From Eutrophovita sp913057845 (GTDB taxonomy: Bacteria; Pseudomonadota; Gammaproteobacteria; Burkholderiales; Eutrophovitaceae): DNA of 64,000 nucleotides. The notes under the pieces are model-generated. The model made no database searches, was not told where the DNA came from, and saw nothing but the letters and a program-made list of their open reading frames with translations. Numbering within the stretch: position 1 is the stretch's first letter; every line of letters begins with the position of its first letter. Position numbers and translations under genes: made by a program. Location: NCBI GenBank assembly GCA_963925895.1, contig CAWUVH010000011.1, forward strand, positions 62,001 through 126,000, given 5' to 3'. Below, piece after piece: positions 53,388 to 63,351 of this stretch.

Positions 53388-54674
53388 CTAAACATCACTT
53401 TCACGAATTTTCCTAATTGCATCTATCACACTTAAGTCTTGCTGCTGCTCCGCTTTCCCCATCCTTGCTCCACGAAGAGATTTCAAAGAAACTCTTTTTT
53501 GCGTCATCTCACTATCACCAATGATGATAGCAAAATTGGCGCCGCTGATATCAGCTTTCTTCATTTGAGATTTTAACGCACCCCCACCGCAGTGGAGTAT
53601 TATTTTAAGGCCATTATCGCGCAATTCTCGACAAACATCCCAAGCATAAAGCTGAGTTTTTTCATCCGCAGACACCACATAGACGTCGGGGATCGTTTTA
53701 GGAATCACAACCCCACAACTATCAAGAGTAGCAAGCACACGCTCAATACCCAAAGCAAAGCCACAAGCTGGCATTGGTTTGCCTCCTATTTGCTCAGCCA
53801 AGATGTCGTATCGACCTCCCGCACAGATCGTACCCTGAGCCCCTAAAAAGTCGGTCTTCCATTCATAGACAACATCGTTGTAGTAATCTAAACCCCTTAC
53901 GAGATTCGGATTAACTTCGTAGTCAATGCCCGCATTGGTTAGGAGTAATTTAAACCGCTCCATCTTATCTATCGACTCATTCGACAAGAAGTCCAGCAAC
54001 TTCGGAGCGGAAAACAAAAGCTTTTGCGTATCTGGGTTTTTACTATCAAGGACCCTCAGTGGGTTTGTATTAATCCGTCTCCGAGAATCCTCATCCAAAA
54101 GCTCCTCAATGCCCTTTAAGTACGCCACTAGCGCCTCACGATATTTTGCACGATCGTCTTTACTTCCTAAAGAATTCACCTCTAATCTAACTGCAGTGCC
54201 GGCTATCCCTAATGCCCTCCAAAGATCTGCAGCCATCAAAACGTGTTCCGCATCGATATCTGGGCCCTCGAAACCTAGGGCTTCGACCCCGACTTGATGG
54301 AACTGTCGAAAACGACCTTTTTGTGGTCGCTCATGCCTAAACATAGGGCCGCAGTAGGACAACCTACGGGCATTACCGTAAGTCATATTGTGCTGGATAG
54401 CTGCGCGCACTGCTGAAGCCGTACCTTCTGGGCGCAGCGTCAAAGAATCGCCGTTTAATGTATCAGTAAAGGTATACATTTCTTTTTCGACAATATCCGT
54501 TGCCGTTCCGATTGACCGTACAAAAAGGTCGGTGCTTTCAAGGATCGGTGTTCGAATATTTTGGTACCCAAACATTGCCAACCAATCTCGGATACGAGAC
54601 TCAATCCATTCCCACTGGTAACTCTCCTCAGGGAGGATATCGTTCATTCCACGAATCGCTTGAATCTTATCCAT
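53388..54674 (-). CDS. hisS: Histidine-tRNA ligase
   Basis: The 428-residue class II synthetase has IQAIRGMNDILPEES, motif 2 around RPQKGRFRQFHQVGVE, the histidine-specific YYNDVVYEWKT and GGRYDILAEQIGGKPMPACG with motif 3 GFALGIER. A C-terminal anticodon domain (about 330-428) follows. I chose the ATG at 54674 (MDKIQAIRG), close to the usual HisS start, over the ATG at 54686. Confidence 0.97.
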   Translation of the reverse strand: MDKIQAIRGMNDILPEESYQWEWIESRIRDWLAMFGYQNIRTPILESTDLFVRSIGTATDIVEKEMYTFTDTLNGDSLTLRPEGTASAVRAAIQHNMTYGNARRLSYCGPMFRHERPQKGRFRQFHQVGVEALGFEGPDIDAEHVLMAADLWRALGIAGTAVRLEVNSLGSKDDRAKYREALVAYLKGIEELLDEDSRRRINTNPLRVLDSKNPDTQKLLFSAPKLLDFLSNESIDKMERFKLLLTNAGIDYEVNPNLVRGLDYYNDVVYEWKTDFLGAQGTICAGGRYDILAEQIGGKPMPACGFALGIERVLATLDSCGVVIPKTIPDVYVVSADEKTQLYAWDVCRELRDNGLKIILHCGGGALKSQMKKADISGANFAIIIGDSEMTQKRVSLKSLRGARMGKAEQQQDLSVIDAIRKIRESDV

Positions 54675-54737
54675 ACCTATACTCATCCATAAAGCTACTC
54701 ACTGGCACACGGTTTAGACCCACATTCACTGGCAGAG

Positions 54738-55955
54738 CTAACTGCCATATGTTTCACGAACATACTTGTGCACAATACCTTCAAACTCTTGGGCAATCGT
54801 TGCACCTTTTAACGTTGTGACTCTATTCCCGTCCACATACACAGGTGCGACGGGATTTTCACCAGAACCAGGCAAACTAATGCCAATATTCGCATTTTTA
54901 CTCTCCCCCGGGCCATTAACCACACAACCCATCACAGCAACCTTCATCTCCTCAACCCCTTGATACTGTTTTTTCCATTGAGGCATTTGCTCTCTCAAAA
55001 ATGCTTGGATATCCTTTGCCAGTATTTGGAAGAAATCACTCGATGTCCGCCCGCACCCAGGGCAAGATATTACAAGTGGTGTAAACGATCGAATACCCAT
55101 AGTCTGTAATAACTCTTGAGCAACATACACCTCCTCTACGCGGCGTCCGCCCGGCTCTGGCGTGAGCGAGATTCGAATCGTATCTCCGATTCCCTCTTGG
55201 AGCAAAATAGCCAATGCCGCACTGGACGACACGATTCCTTTACTGCCCATCCCAGCCTCAGTAAGACCAAGATGGAGCGGGTGATCAGTTCTAAGACTCA
55301 GATCACGATAAACGGTTACAAGCTCTTGGACATCACTGACCTTACAAGAAATAATAATCCTATCGTGACTTAAACCAATTGACTCAGCTAATTGAGCGCT
55401 TTGAATAGCGGATGAAATCAACGCCTCACGCACAAGCTCTTTATTACTCAAGGGCACTTCTTTTTTAGCATTTTCGTCCATCAATCTGCTCAGCTGAGTT
55501 TGATCTAAACTTCCCCAGTTAGCACCAATCCTGATGGGCTTATTGAATTCGCAAGCGTACTCTATGATGGACGCAAACTGACTATCCTTTTTACTTCCTC
55601 TACCCACATTCCCTGGATTGATACGATATTTATCTAAGGATTCGGCACACTCTGGGTGCTCTTTTAAAAGACGATGACCATTAAAATGAAAGTCGCCCAC
55701 CAGAGGACAGTCAATCCCCTTTTTTGCTAATGCCTCTTTGATACGAGGTACGGCAGCTGCAGCTTCGACTGTGTTAACCGTAACCCGCACGATCTCCGAG
55801 CCTGAAGCGTGCAAATCAATAATTTGGGATACCGTAGCCGAGATGTCTGCGGTATCCGTATCGGTCATCGACTGCACTACCACAGGCTGGCCGCCACCAA
55901 CCAAGACGGAGCCGACGTGAACAGTATTATTTTTCCTTCTAGGTATTTTATTCAT
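54738..55955 (-). CDS. ispG: 4-hydroxy-3-methylbut-2-enyl-diphosphate synthase
   Basis: The 405-residue protein has the N-terminal TIM barrel (VVVQSMTDTDTADI, LVGDFHFNGH, KYRINPGNVG) and the C-terminal [4Fe-4S] domain with Cys ligands in ISCPGCGRTSSDF and VMGCVVNGPGE. It is the penultimate enzyme of the MEP pathway (dxr is also in the window). It is 28 bases behind rlmN, with no rodZ gene between. Confidence 0.97.
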   Translation of the reverse strand: MNKIPRRKNNTVHVGSVLVGGGQPVVVQSMTDTDTADISATVSQIIDLHASGSEIVRVTVNTVEAAAAVPRIKEALAKKGIDCPLVGDFHFNGHRLLKEHPECAESLDKYRINPGNVGRGSKKDSQFASIIEYACEFNKPIRIGANWGSLDQTQLSRLMDENAKKEVPLSNKELVREALISSAIQSAQLAESIGLSHDRIIISCKVSDVQELVTVYRDLSLRTDHPLHLGLTEAGMGSKGIVSSSAALAILLQEGIGDTIRISLTPEPGGRRVEEVYVAQELLQTMGIRSFTPLVISCPGCGRTSSDFFQILAKDIQAFLREQMPQWKKQYQGVEEMKVAVMGCVVNGPGESKNANIGISLPGSGENPVAPVYVDGNRVTTLKGATIAQEFEGIVHKYVRETYGS

Positions 55956-55983
55956 AACTCGCCACAGAATACATAAGGCGTAT

Positions 55984-57153
55984 TTAAATTGATGTCATCA
56001 CCGTCGGATTAACATTTCTTCGAGGTGTTCGACGATTTTTTAATTGGCCTGCCAACTGACCACAGGCCCCAGCAATATCATCACCTCGCGTCTTTCTTAC
56101 CGTCGTCACTAAACCTGCATTCATGAGTATTTTTTGAAAATTAGAGACTGCTTGCGCCGAACTTCGGGTGAAACCAGAATCATTGAAGGGGTTAAACGGA
56201 ATTAAATTAAACTTGCAAGGGACGCCACGAGTCACGTTAACTAATTGTCGCGCATGGTCCGCCATATCGTTAACGCCATCGAGCATGATGTATTCAAAGG
56301 TAACAAAATCACGCGGGGATCCGCGGCGTTGCCACTTAACACCTGAAATGACCTCGCCTTGAGAGCTATCCGTGTATCGCTTACACGCCTCCATCAGATC
56401 AGCTATTGGATATTTTTTATTAATTGGAACGATCTTACTTCTCAACTCATCATTAGGCGCATGAAGAGAAACCGCAAGCGATACTGGACAATCCTCTCTC
56501 AAACGATCGATGTTCGGGACAATGCCGGATGTTGAAACTGTTACTCGCCTGCGAGAAAGACCATACCCAAAATCATCCAGCATAATTCGAACAGCGTGAA
56601 CCACATTATCATAATTGGTTAAAGGCTCACCCATCCCCATGAGCACAACATTAGATACCGGGCGGGATGAATCCCCACCTTCAAGTCTCGCAAATGAGCC
56701 TTCAGATTGAGGGAATCTATTTTGCGCCAACCAAAGTTGTCCAATAATTTCTGAAACCTTAAGGTTACGGTTAAACCCTTCGCGACCTGTCGCGCAAAAA
56801 GCACATTCCAAAGCACACCCGGCTTGGGATGAAACACATAAAGTCCCACGCCCTTTCTCTGGGATGAAGACAGCCTCAACCGAATTCGCATTATCGACCG
56901 GGAACAACCACTTGAGAGTGCCATCATCTGAACGGTTCTCATGTCCAAACTTAGGGACTTTAATCGTGACCAGCTCTCCAAGTTTATCTCTCAAAGACTT
57001 GGAGAGATCCGTCATCAAGTTAAGGTCCACAACACCGCGTTGATGAATCCACTTGAACAATTGTTGAGACCGAAATGAATTCTCACCAATCCCCTTGAGA
57101 AACTCAGCGAGTTGATCTCGATCTAAATCAAGAAGATTGATCTTCTCAGACAT
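55984..57153 (-). CDS. rlmN: 23S rRNA (A2503-C2)/tRNA methyltransferase RlmN
   Basis: The 389-residue radical-SAM protein has the cluster motif CALECAFCATG, SNVVLMGMGEPLTNYDNV, SRRRVTVSTSGIVP and the late catalytic cysteine region DDIAGACGQLAG. It methylates A2503 of 23S rRNA and A37 of some tRNAs. The ATG at 57153 is preferred over the TTG just before it; the ndk stop is four bases upstream. Confidence 0.97.
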   Translation of the reverse strand: MSEKINLLDLDRDQLAEFLKGIGENSFRSQQLFKWIHQRGVVDLNLMTDLSKSLRDKLGELVTIKVPKFGHENRSDDGTLKWLFPVDNANSVEAVFIPEKGRGTLCVSSQAGCALECAFCATGREGFNRNLKVSEIIGQLWLAQNRFPQSEGSFARLEGGDSSRPVSNVVLMGMGEPLTNYDNVVHAVRIMLDDFGYGLSRRRVTVSTSGIVPNIDRLREDCPVSLAVSLHAPNDELRSKIVPINKKYPIADLMEACKRYTDSSQGEVISGVKWQRRGSPRDFVTFEYIMLDGVNDMADHARQLVNVTRGVPCKFNLIPFNPFNDSGFTRSSAQAVSNFQKILMNAGLVTTVRKTRGDDIAGACGQLAGQLKNRRTPRRNVNPTVMTSI

Positions 57154-57157
57154 CAAA

Positions 57158-57583
57158 TTAACGTGCGTAAACGTTCATACTGGGGAAAAAGTAAGCGATC
57201 TCAATCGCGGCATTCTCCGGGGAATCAGATCCGTGCACAGCATTAGCATCAATACTCTCTGCAAAATCAGCTCGTATAGTGCCTTTATCTGCATTCTTTG
57301 GATCAGTTGCCCCCATTAGATCTCTATTTTTCTTAATCGCGTCATCACCTTCAAGAACCTGAATACAGACTGGTCCAGAGGACATGAATTCAACCAAGTC
57401 ATTAAAAAACGGGCGATCTTTGTGAACCGCATAAAAGCCTGCCGCATCGTCCTTCGACAACAGTACCAATCTCATTGCTGATATTTTTAAGCCCGCATCT
57501 TCAAATCGGGATAAAACTTTTCCAATTACATTCTTCTCGACTGCATCGGGCTTAATGATTGAAAGCGTCCTCTCTAGTGCCAT
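57158..57583 (-). CDS. ndk: Nucleoside diphosphate kinase
   Basis: The 141-residue protein has ERTLSIIKPDAVEKNVIG at the N-terminus and the active-site segment NAVHGSDSPENA with the phosphorylated histidine. It balances NTP pools. The ndk-rlmN pair is standard in betaproteobacteria. Confidence 0.98.
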   Translation of the reverse strand: MALERTLSIIKPDAVEKNVIGKVLSRFEDAGLKISAMRLVLLSKDDAAGFYAVHKDRPFFNDLVEFMSSGPVCIQVLEGDDAIKKNRDLMGATDPKNADKGTIRADFAESIDANAVHGSDSPENAAIEIAYFFPSMNVYAR

Positions 57584-57677
57584 TGTTTCTCCATCATATT
57601 GTTTAAGTTAACAAAACGTTGGTATGTTAACACGCGGTGCTCGCCAAATTCCATCAGTCGATGCGAACCAATAAGAC

Positions 57678-59009
57678 TCAATTATCTACGCGCCAATTAA
57701 TAATGATGCTTGGCTGATTTTCTTGGGCGGCACAATGCCCGGATACCCCGATATTTCCGACAAATAGGGCTTCATCTGCTAAGAATGCCACAGGGGTTTT
57801 CAACCTTACCCAAGGGGGAACACCATCAAGTTGCCAGATTTTTCTGAGAGCTCGCCTTGGTCTATTTCGACCTAAGGAAAATCGTTTGTTACCTGCGCCG
57901 AACGCAATGGTCACATTTCCAGACTCAAGCAACTCCCTCGACACCCCATTCCCAACAGATTCCGTAAATTCCAAGTAGCCCAAACCGAGAGGCAAATCAA
58001 TAATCGCCTCTCCCTGCCAGACTTTGGACCAATCCTCAGAAATACAACTATCTTTATTGAGGACATAGCAGTGATTTCGGTATCGTCTAATGCTGACGTG
58101 TTTCGTATCTACCGAGACACTCGCGCTCCTCTTCGCACCTGTGCATTGACGCAACGCCTCAATCATCCAAGAACGACCCGGGGCAACTGCGCCACGACGC
58201 CGAAATAACTCTCTAAAAATATTGATGGCTCGCGGTTGAGATAATTGACTCAATCCATCAATCTCAAGCCCTCCACATGAGGACGTTAATACATCAATAT
58301 CTTGCACAGCCAACTCTGTAATCAACTCTCCGACTTCAGTTAAGTTTTGGACAGCATTGAGAATAGACCTATCGAACGCTGGAAAGCGGGACCTCAATTG
58401 CGGCAATATGTCATTTCTCAGGTAATTTCTAGAAAATTTGTGGTCACTATTCGACGGATCTTCTATCCATTTAAGACCTCTTTGTTTGGCATACGCCATG
58501 ATTTCTTTTCGCTCAATCCCCAACATTGGTCGGAAAATTTCTTTTCCCGAATCAAAATCATCTCGAATGGCGAGCATTCCTGAAAGACCGTCAACCCCTG
58601 AGCCTCGCAACGCTTGCAAAAAAAAAGTCTCAACTTGATCATCCTGATGATGCGCAAGCACCACAGTGGCCCCTGAGTGGCTAAGAAGCGCAGAATATCT
58701 TGCCTCCCTCGCCGCACCCTCAATGCCTAATCGAGATTCCGGTGATATTTGGATATCAAATACTTTTAAAGCAATTTGGCGAGTGGCACATAAATTTAAA
58801 CAAAACTGAGCCCAAGTGGGCGACTCAACATGAAGGTGATGATTGACGTGAACGGCGGATACTTGAAGCTTCAGTGGGATAGATATCCTTGAGATAACGT
58901 CGAGCAAGACGACGGAATCAACCCCCCCACTCAGAGCGATCACAACCGCCCGATCCGAGATTCGGTACGCTTCAAATTGTTCCAGAATTTTAATTTCTAA
59001 GTCAGTCAC
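57678..59009 (-). CDS. tilS: tRNA(Ile)-lysidine synthase
   Basis: The 443-residue protein has the PP-loop ALSGGVDSVVLLDV, LAHHQDDQVETFFLQALRGSG and WIEDPSNSDHKFSRNYLRN, the TilS N-terminal set, then the substrate-binding and C-terminal domains. It makes lysidine at C34 of tRNA-Ile(CAU), so AUA is read as Ile. The start is a GTG. It lies 56 bases behind accA, a common pairing. Confidence 0.95.
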   Translation of the reverse strand: MTDLEIKILEQFEAYRISDRAVVIALSGGVDSVVLLDVISRISIPLKLQVSAVHVNHHLHVESPTWAQFCLNLCATRQIALKVFDIQISPESRLGIEGAAREARYSALLSHSGATVVLAHHQDDQVETFFLQALRGSGVDGLSGMLAIRDDFDSGKEIFRPMLGIERKEIMAYAKQRGLKWIEDPSNSDHKFSRNYLRNDILPQLRSRFPAFDRSILNAVQNLTEVGELITELAVQDIDVLTSSCGGLEIDGLSQLSQPRAINIFRELFRRRGAVAPGRSWMIEALRQCTGAKRSASVSVDTKHVSIRRYRNHCYVLNKDSCISEDWSKVWQGEAIIDLPLGLGYLEFTESVGNGVSRELLESGNVTIAFGAGNKRFSLGRNRPRRALRKIWQLDGVPPWVRLKTPVAFLADEALFVGNIGVSGHCAAQENQPSIIINWRVDN

Positions 59010-59065
59010 GGCTGCGCGCTAAGTGGACTAAAAACCCTAAGCAAATGAATGTCTTTAGACAACAC

Positions 59066-60028
59066 TCATTCTGAGTCTAGAAATTTACCGTAGCTCATGA
59101 TTCGAGCTAAGCGCCTCTCTACCAATTTCGTTGGAGGCAAATCACTTACAGACGACAATGCATCCTCTAAACTTTTTTTCAAGGTTTGAAACATTGCAGA
59201 ATGATCTCGATGCGCGCCGCCAAGGGGTTCCGCAACAATTTTATCGATCAAACCAAGTGTTTTTAAACGGCTTGCAGTAATGCCGAGTGCCTCTGCCGCA
59301 ACCGATGCCTTCTCCGCGCTCTTCCAAAGGATTGACGCACATCCCTCGGGTGAGATTACAGAATAAACCGAGTACTGCAGACTTTGAACTACATCTCCAA
59401 CGGCTATGGCCAAGGCTCCTCCAGAGCCTCCCTCACCAATGATCGTTGAAATGATTGGCACCTTCAGTTCCGACATAGCATACAAGTTTCGACCAATAGC
59501 CTCCGACTGTCCACGCTCTTCAGCCCCCACGCCGGGATATGCCCCAGGAGTATCCACAAATGTGAATACGGGCATTTTGTATTTCTCGGCTAACTCCATC
59601 AGTCGTCGCGCCTTTCGATAGCCCTCTGGTTTTGGCATTCCAAAATTTCGATAAAGCTTTTCCTTGGTGTCACGACCTTTTTGATGTCCGATCACAACTA
59701 CTGGACTATCGTTAAAGCGACCTATTCCACAAACGACGGAAGGATCATCCGCGAAGAGTCTGTCACCGTGAATTTCTTCAAATCCCGTGAACAGAGCATC
59801 GATATAATCCAGCGTGTAGGGTCTTTGTGGATGTCGCGCAACCTGAACAATCTGCCAAGCAGTCAGTTTAGCGTAAAGCTCTTTAGTGACCACGTCACTT
59901 TTCTTTCGCAGTCGCCCAATTTCCTCAGAAATATCTACCGCAGAATCATCCTGAACAAATCTCAAATCCTCTATTTTGGACTCAAGCTCTGCTACTGATT
60001 GCTCAAAATCTAGGAACGTTGTCTTCAT
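59066..60028 (-). CDS. accA: Acetyl-CoA carboxylase carboxyltransferase subunit alpha
   Basis: The 320-residue protein has the N-terminal coiled region and then AccA landmarks: RHPQRPYTLDYIDALFTGFEE, GDRLFADDPSVV, FVDTPGAYPGVGAEERGQSE and GEGGSGGALAIAVGD. With AccD it forms the biotin-carboxyl transferase that makes malonyl-CoA. accD is not adjacent. tilS follows. Confidence 0.98.
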   Translation of the reverse strand: MKTTFLDFEQSVAELESKIEDLRFVQDDSAVDISEEIGRLRKKSDVVTKELYAKLTAWQIVQVARHPQRPYTLDYIDALFTGFEEIHGDRLFADDPSVVCGIGRFNDSPVVVIGHQKGRDTKEKLYRNFGMPKPEGYRKARRLMELAEKYKMPVFTFVDTPGAYPGVGAEERGQSEAIGRNLYAMSELKVPIISTIIGEGGSGGALAIAVGDVVQSLQYSVYSVISPEGCASILWKSAEKASVAAEALGITASRLKTLGLIDKIVAEPLGGAHRDHSAMFQTLKKSLEDALSSVSDLPPTKLVERRLARIMSYGKFLDSE

Positions 60029-60099
60029 GAGTCAATTTTAAACGCTTTTATCAATCGAGATAACAAAAACTCGTTAACAATCACAACCTCTGCATCCAT

Positions 60100-61821
60100 T
60101 TAAAAAACAACACCCTGTCGACCTCTAGGATCACTTAAGATGACACAATTTTGTTGGAACTTCGGACAATGGACTGCCTGCATATTGCCCCATTTTCTGC
60201 GATAAACTTGTACGTTATGACCTCTTCGCTTAAGGTCAGCAACCCATTCTTTATTAAAACTCTCGGGTTCAATTTGTACTCTATCCGGCAAATACTGATG
60301 ATGGTACCTGGGGAGAGAAACAAGAGTATCCGTTACTGGTGCATTAGGGCCAAGGTATTCTAAAATTGATAATACGACCATGCTGATGATTCTCGAGCCG
60401 CCAGGTGTGCCTATTACAAGCACCCCTTCATCATTCTCCACAAAAGTGGGGGACATAGAAGAAAGTGGTCGCTTATAAGCCTCTATCCCATTAGCCCGAT
60501 TACCAATAAGTTGATAAGAATTCCCCTGGCCGATCCCAATAGAAAAATCATCCATATGGTTATTCAGCACAATACCGGTATCACCGGCAACCATCCCAGA
60601 CCCGAAAGGCCCATTTATTGATAGGGTAGCAGCAACTCGATTACCATGTTCGTCTACGATAGAAAAATGGGTAGTCTCCTCGCCCTCTAGAGTAAGATCA
60701 AAAACAGTCGGCAAGCTAAGGCTATCCGTAGCGGCGTTGAGATCGATAGATTTAGCCCTCTTTTGAGCATAAGCAGCACTCGATAATAGATGTACAGGCG
60801 CGTTAATGAAGTCTGGGTCGCCCATGAATCTGGCGCGATCGTTATAACCACGTCTCATGGCTTCAATCACCAAGTGAGCTTGCATGCTACTGGATTGGTT
60901 GTAGAACGAGAACCCATCAAGAATATGGAAAATCTGGGCCATGACCAATCCGCCGGACGACGGTAGAGGAGCCGTAACAATTTTCGCTCCATTAAACTCT
61001 ATGACGACGGGCTCCCTTTCCTTGACCTCATAGCGCTCTAGATCTTCTAAAGTCCAATTGCCCCCGGCGGCGGTCACAAAATCGACCATTTCTCTCGCGA
61101 TCTTACCGTGATAAAACGAATCAACATCTTTAGCTAATGCAACTAACGTTTTAGCCAATTCAGGTTGTTTAAGTACTTGGCCAAGCTCAAACACTTCGCC
61201 CCCCTTGAAAAAAATACTTTCCGCACGAGGGAATTTTCTAATTCGTTTCTCGACCCACCCGACCGCCCTGACAAAGCGCAGGTCAACCTTAAAACCATGT
61301 TCCGCCAATTTAATTGCTGGTTGGAAACTCTCAGCTAGAGATAGCTTTGAATAATGTTCGGATAAGTGTTGGAGTGCAGCAGGGATACCAGGAATGGCTG
61401 CTGCCAAAGGGCCCTCACGAGACCACTCTGGCACAGCTTTCCCAGATTCATCCAAATACAAGGATTCCGTTGCAAGCTGAGGGGCCATCTCACGAGCATC
61501 AAGAAAAATATCTCTCCCGGATCCTGCTTCATGCAATAAGTAGAATCCACCGCCACCCAAACCTGAAGAGTAGGGCTCAACAACGCCGAGAGCGGCTGTT
61601 ACCGCGATAGCCGCATCAAAGGCATTACCACCACCTCGTAAAACCTCACACCCTGCTGCTGTAGCATCGGGGTGCGCGCTTGCGATAGCGCAGGTATCAA
61701 TCGCTTGAGCATGACTAACGAGTTGCATCTTCAGCAAACACACAACACACATAAAAGAAAGCGTGACTGATAGCACTGCTCTAAAAATACAACGATCTTT
61801 ATAAATTTTACTATTGATCAT
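60100..61821 (-). CDS. ggt: Gamma-glutamyltransferase
   Basis: The 573-residue proenzyme has a hydrophobic signal segment (about 13-38, likely cleaved after SHA), the large subunit with SGLGGGGFYLLHEA, and the autocatalytic site before TTHFSIVDEHGN (the first Thr is the family's nucleophile). The small subunit follows with VLNNHMDDFSIG and SSMSPTFVEN. It moves the gamma-glutamyl group of glutathione to acceptors or water in the periplasm. The ATG at 61821 is the best of three in-frame starts (TTG 61839, ATG 61830). Confidence 0.94.
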   Translation of the reverse strand: MINSKIYKDRCIFRAVLSVTLSFMCVVCLLKMQLVSHAQAIDTCAIASAHPDATAAGCEVLRGGGNAFDAAIAVTAALGVVEPYSSGLGGGGFYLLHEAGSGRDIFLDAREMAPQLATESLYLDESGKAVPEWSREGPLAAAIPGIPAALQHLSEHYSKLSLAESFQPAIKLAEHGFKVDLRFVRAVGWVEKRIRKFPRAESIFFKGGEVFELGQVLKQPELAKTLVALAKDVDSFYHGKIAREMVDFVTAAGGNWTLEDLERYEVKEREPVVIEFNGAKIVTAPLPSSGGLVMAQIFHILDGFSFYNQSSSMQAHLVIEAMRRGYNDRARFMGDPDFINAPVHLLSSAAYAQKRAKSIDLNAATDSLSLPTVFDLTLEGEETTHFSIVDEHGNRVAATLSINGPFGSGMVAGDTGIVLNNHMDDFSIGIGQGNSYQLIGNRANGIEAYKRPLSSMSPTFVENDEGVLVIGTPGGSRIISMVVLSILEYLGPNAPVTDTLVSLPRYHHQYLPDRVQIEPESFNKEWVADLKRRGHNVQVYRRKWGNMQAVHCPKFQQNCVILSDPRGRQGVVF

Positions 61822-61867
61822 AAAAAGCATTCCGAACAATAATCAAATCTCGTCAATAACGAGTTTT

Positions 61868-61890
61868 TTCCTCAGACGAGGAATTTTTTT
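61868..61890 (+). terminator. Intrinsic-terminator-like hairpin facing against the operon
   Basis: TTCCTC-AGAC-GAGGAA (61868-61883) is followed on the plus strand by seven Ts (61884-61890). It would end rightward, antisense transcription between ggt and the tolC-like gene. On the minus strand the hairpin is followed by As and is not a terminator. Confidence 0.45.
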
Positions 61891-61943
61891 CTGTGGGACT
61901 TCGAACGCAGAATGACAATTAAGACAAGAAAAATTAACTCGAC

Positions 61944-63254
61944 TTACTCTACGAATAGGTCGTTAATAGCCACCAAATCAGACTCTACCAGGCGCCCTGT
62001 GACTGCTTGAAGTCGAAACTTGGCCAAGATGGTGTCGTAAATTGCGCCGAACATGTCTCTGCGCGCCTCAGCCAGCAATGTCTCGGCATCAAGTACATCC
62101 ACCGCAGTGCGCACACCAACCTCCAGGCCCAGCTTAGTCGATTCCAATTGGAGTTTTGTCGACGATAGCGCCTGTCCAAAGGCATCAATACGTGCAATCC
62201 CTGTAGTAACATCTAAGAAGGCTACTCGCGCTTCTTGCGCCACTTTTCGTTTTACATACTCGAGCTCTTGAAAGCTTTTGTCATACTGAGAAATCGCCTC
62301 GCGAGTTTCAGATTTAACCTTACCCCCTTCGAAAATCGGAACCCGTAATCGAACCCCTACCACTCCAGCCGTAGTATCTGAGCCCGAACCAAAAGTACTA
62401 TTCCCAGCATAACTATCAACTATCGATCCTACTAAATCCACGGTCGGTGACGCGCCCAATCGATTAAATTCCACTCGAGTCTGAGCGATGCCCACCTCAT
62501 GCTGCGCGAGTATCATTTCAAGAGACTTTTCTGTAGCACGCTGAACCCAAAGGTCAATATCATTAGGCATCGGCAATTCCAGCTCGAGGGGCATCTTTAG
62601 CTGAGCCAAATTCGCCGAGACTGGCCCACCAACGAGTTCCTGTAGCGCCTCCTTAGATACTCTCAAATCATTCTGAGCAGCAAGCTCTTCTGCCAAGACA
62701 AGGTCAAGCCTTGCTTGAGCCTCTCGCTGATCCGTTATCGTTGCCGTACCAACAGAAAAATTTCGCTTTGCTAACTCAAGTTGTTCTGAAATTGCAATCT
62801 TTTGAGCCCGCACCGTGCCTAAATTAGTTTTAGCCCTGAGAACATTAGAATAAAGCCACAAGGTACGTAACATGAGATTCTGGTTAGCGAGCTCCAGCTC
62901 AGTATTGGCCTTAATTATTCCAAGCTGTGCCAGATCTACCGCAACATCATTCTGCTTTTTATACAGTGATTGTGTCGCCGTGACACCATACTCATACGAT
63001 CCAAAATCCCGATGACCCGAACTGAACGTGGAATCAGCATCCACACTGTTGTAATCGTAGCCAGCCTCCAAATTTATTTTGGGTAACCGGCTCGATTGGG
63101 CTTGAGGTAAGCTCTCCTGCACCGATAAGTACTGAGCCTTTGCCGCCGCATACTGAGCGTCCTGGCTGACCGCATCTCGATAGATATCCAAGAGATCGAC
63201 AGCATGGGCCGAACCAAAAAAAGATGACAATAAAACGAACGTTAGACGAATCAT
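61944..63254 (-). CDS. tolC: TolC-family outer-membrane efflux/secretion channel
   Basis: The 436-residue protein has a signal peptide (cleaved after SAHA) and then the TolC repeat pattern: VDLLDIYRDAVSQDAQYAAA in the first half and repeated long helices with QARLDLVLAEELAAQNDL. The second half has RLRVPIFEGGKVKSETREA and GVRTAVDVLDAETLLAEA. It forms the trimeric outer-membrane tunnel for RND, MFS or type I exporters. No inner-membrane or adaptor gene lies beside it. The ATG at 63254 gives the signal peptide; the frame is open to 63290. Confidence 0.92.
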   Translation of the reverse strand: MIRLTFVLLSSFFGSAHAVDLLDIYRDAVSQDAQYAAAKAQYLSVQESLPQAQSSRLPKINLEAGYDYNSVDADSTFSSGHRDFGSYEYGVTATQSLYKKQNDVAVDLAQLGIIKANTELELANQNLMLRTLWLYSNVLRAKTNLGTVRAQKIAISEQLELAKRNFSVGTATITDQREAQARLDLVLAEELAAQNDLRVSKEALQELVGGPVSANLAQLKMPLELELPMPNDIDLWVQRATEKSLEMILAQHEVGIAQTRVEFNRLGASPTVDLVGSIVDSYAGNSTFGSGSDTTAGVVGVRLRVPIFEGGKVKSETREAISQYDKSFQELEYVKRKVAQEARVAFLDVTTGIARIDAFGQALSSTKLQLESTKLGLEVGVRTAVDVLDAETLLAEARRDMFGAIYDTILAKFRLQAVTGRLVESDLVAINDLFVE

Positions 63255-63351
63255 ATTGTTATATACCCCTAATATTAACGAACTCTTCAATGGGAGCTCG
63301 CCGGTGACAATATACCTTCAAACAACCCAAATTGCTGAGCTACTGCCCCAA

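Noticed and set aside
63300..63350. tRNA-like sequence between folD and the tolC-like gene on the minus strand
   Set aside because: GGGGCAGTAGCTCAGC resembles a tRNA 5' end, but no anticodon arm, T-loop or acceptor complement follows.
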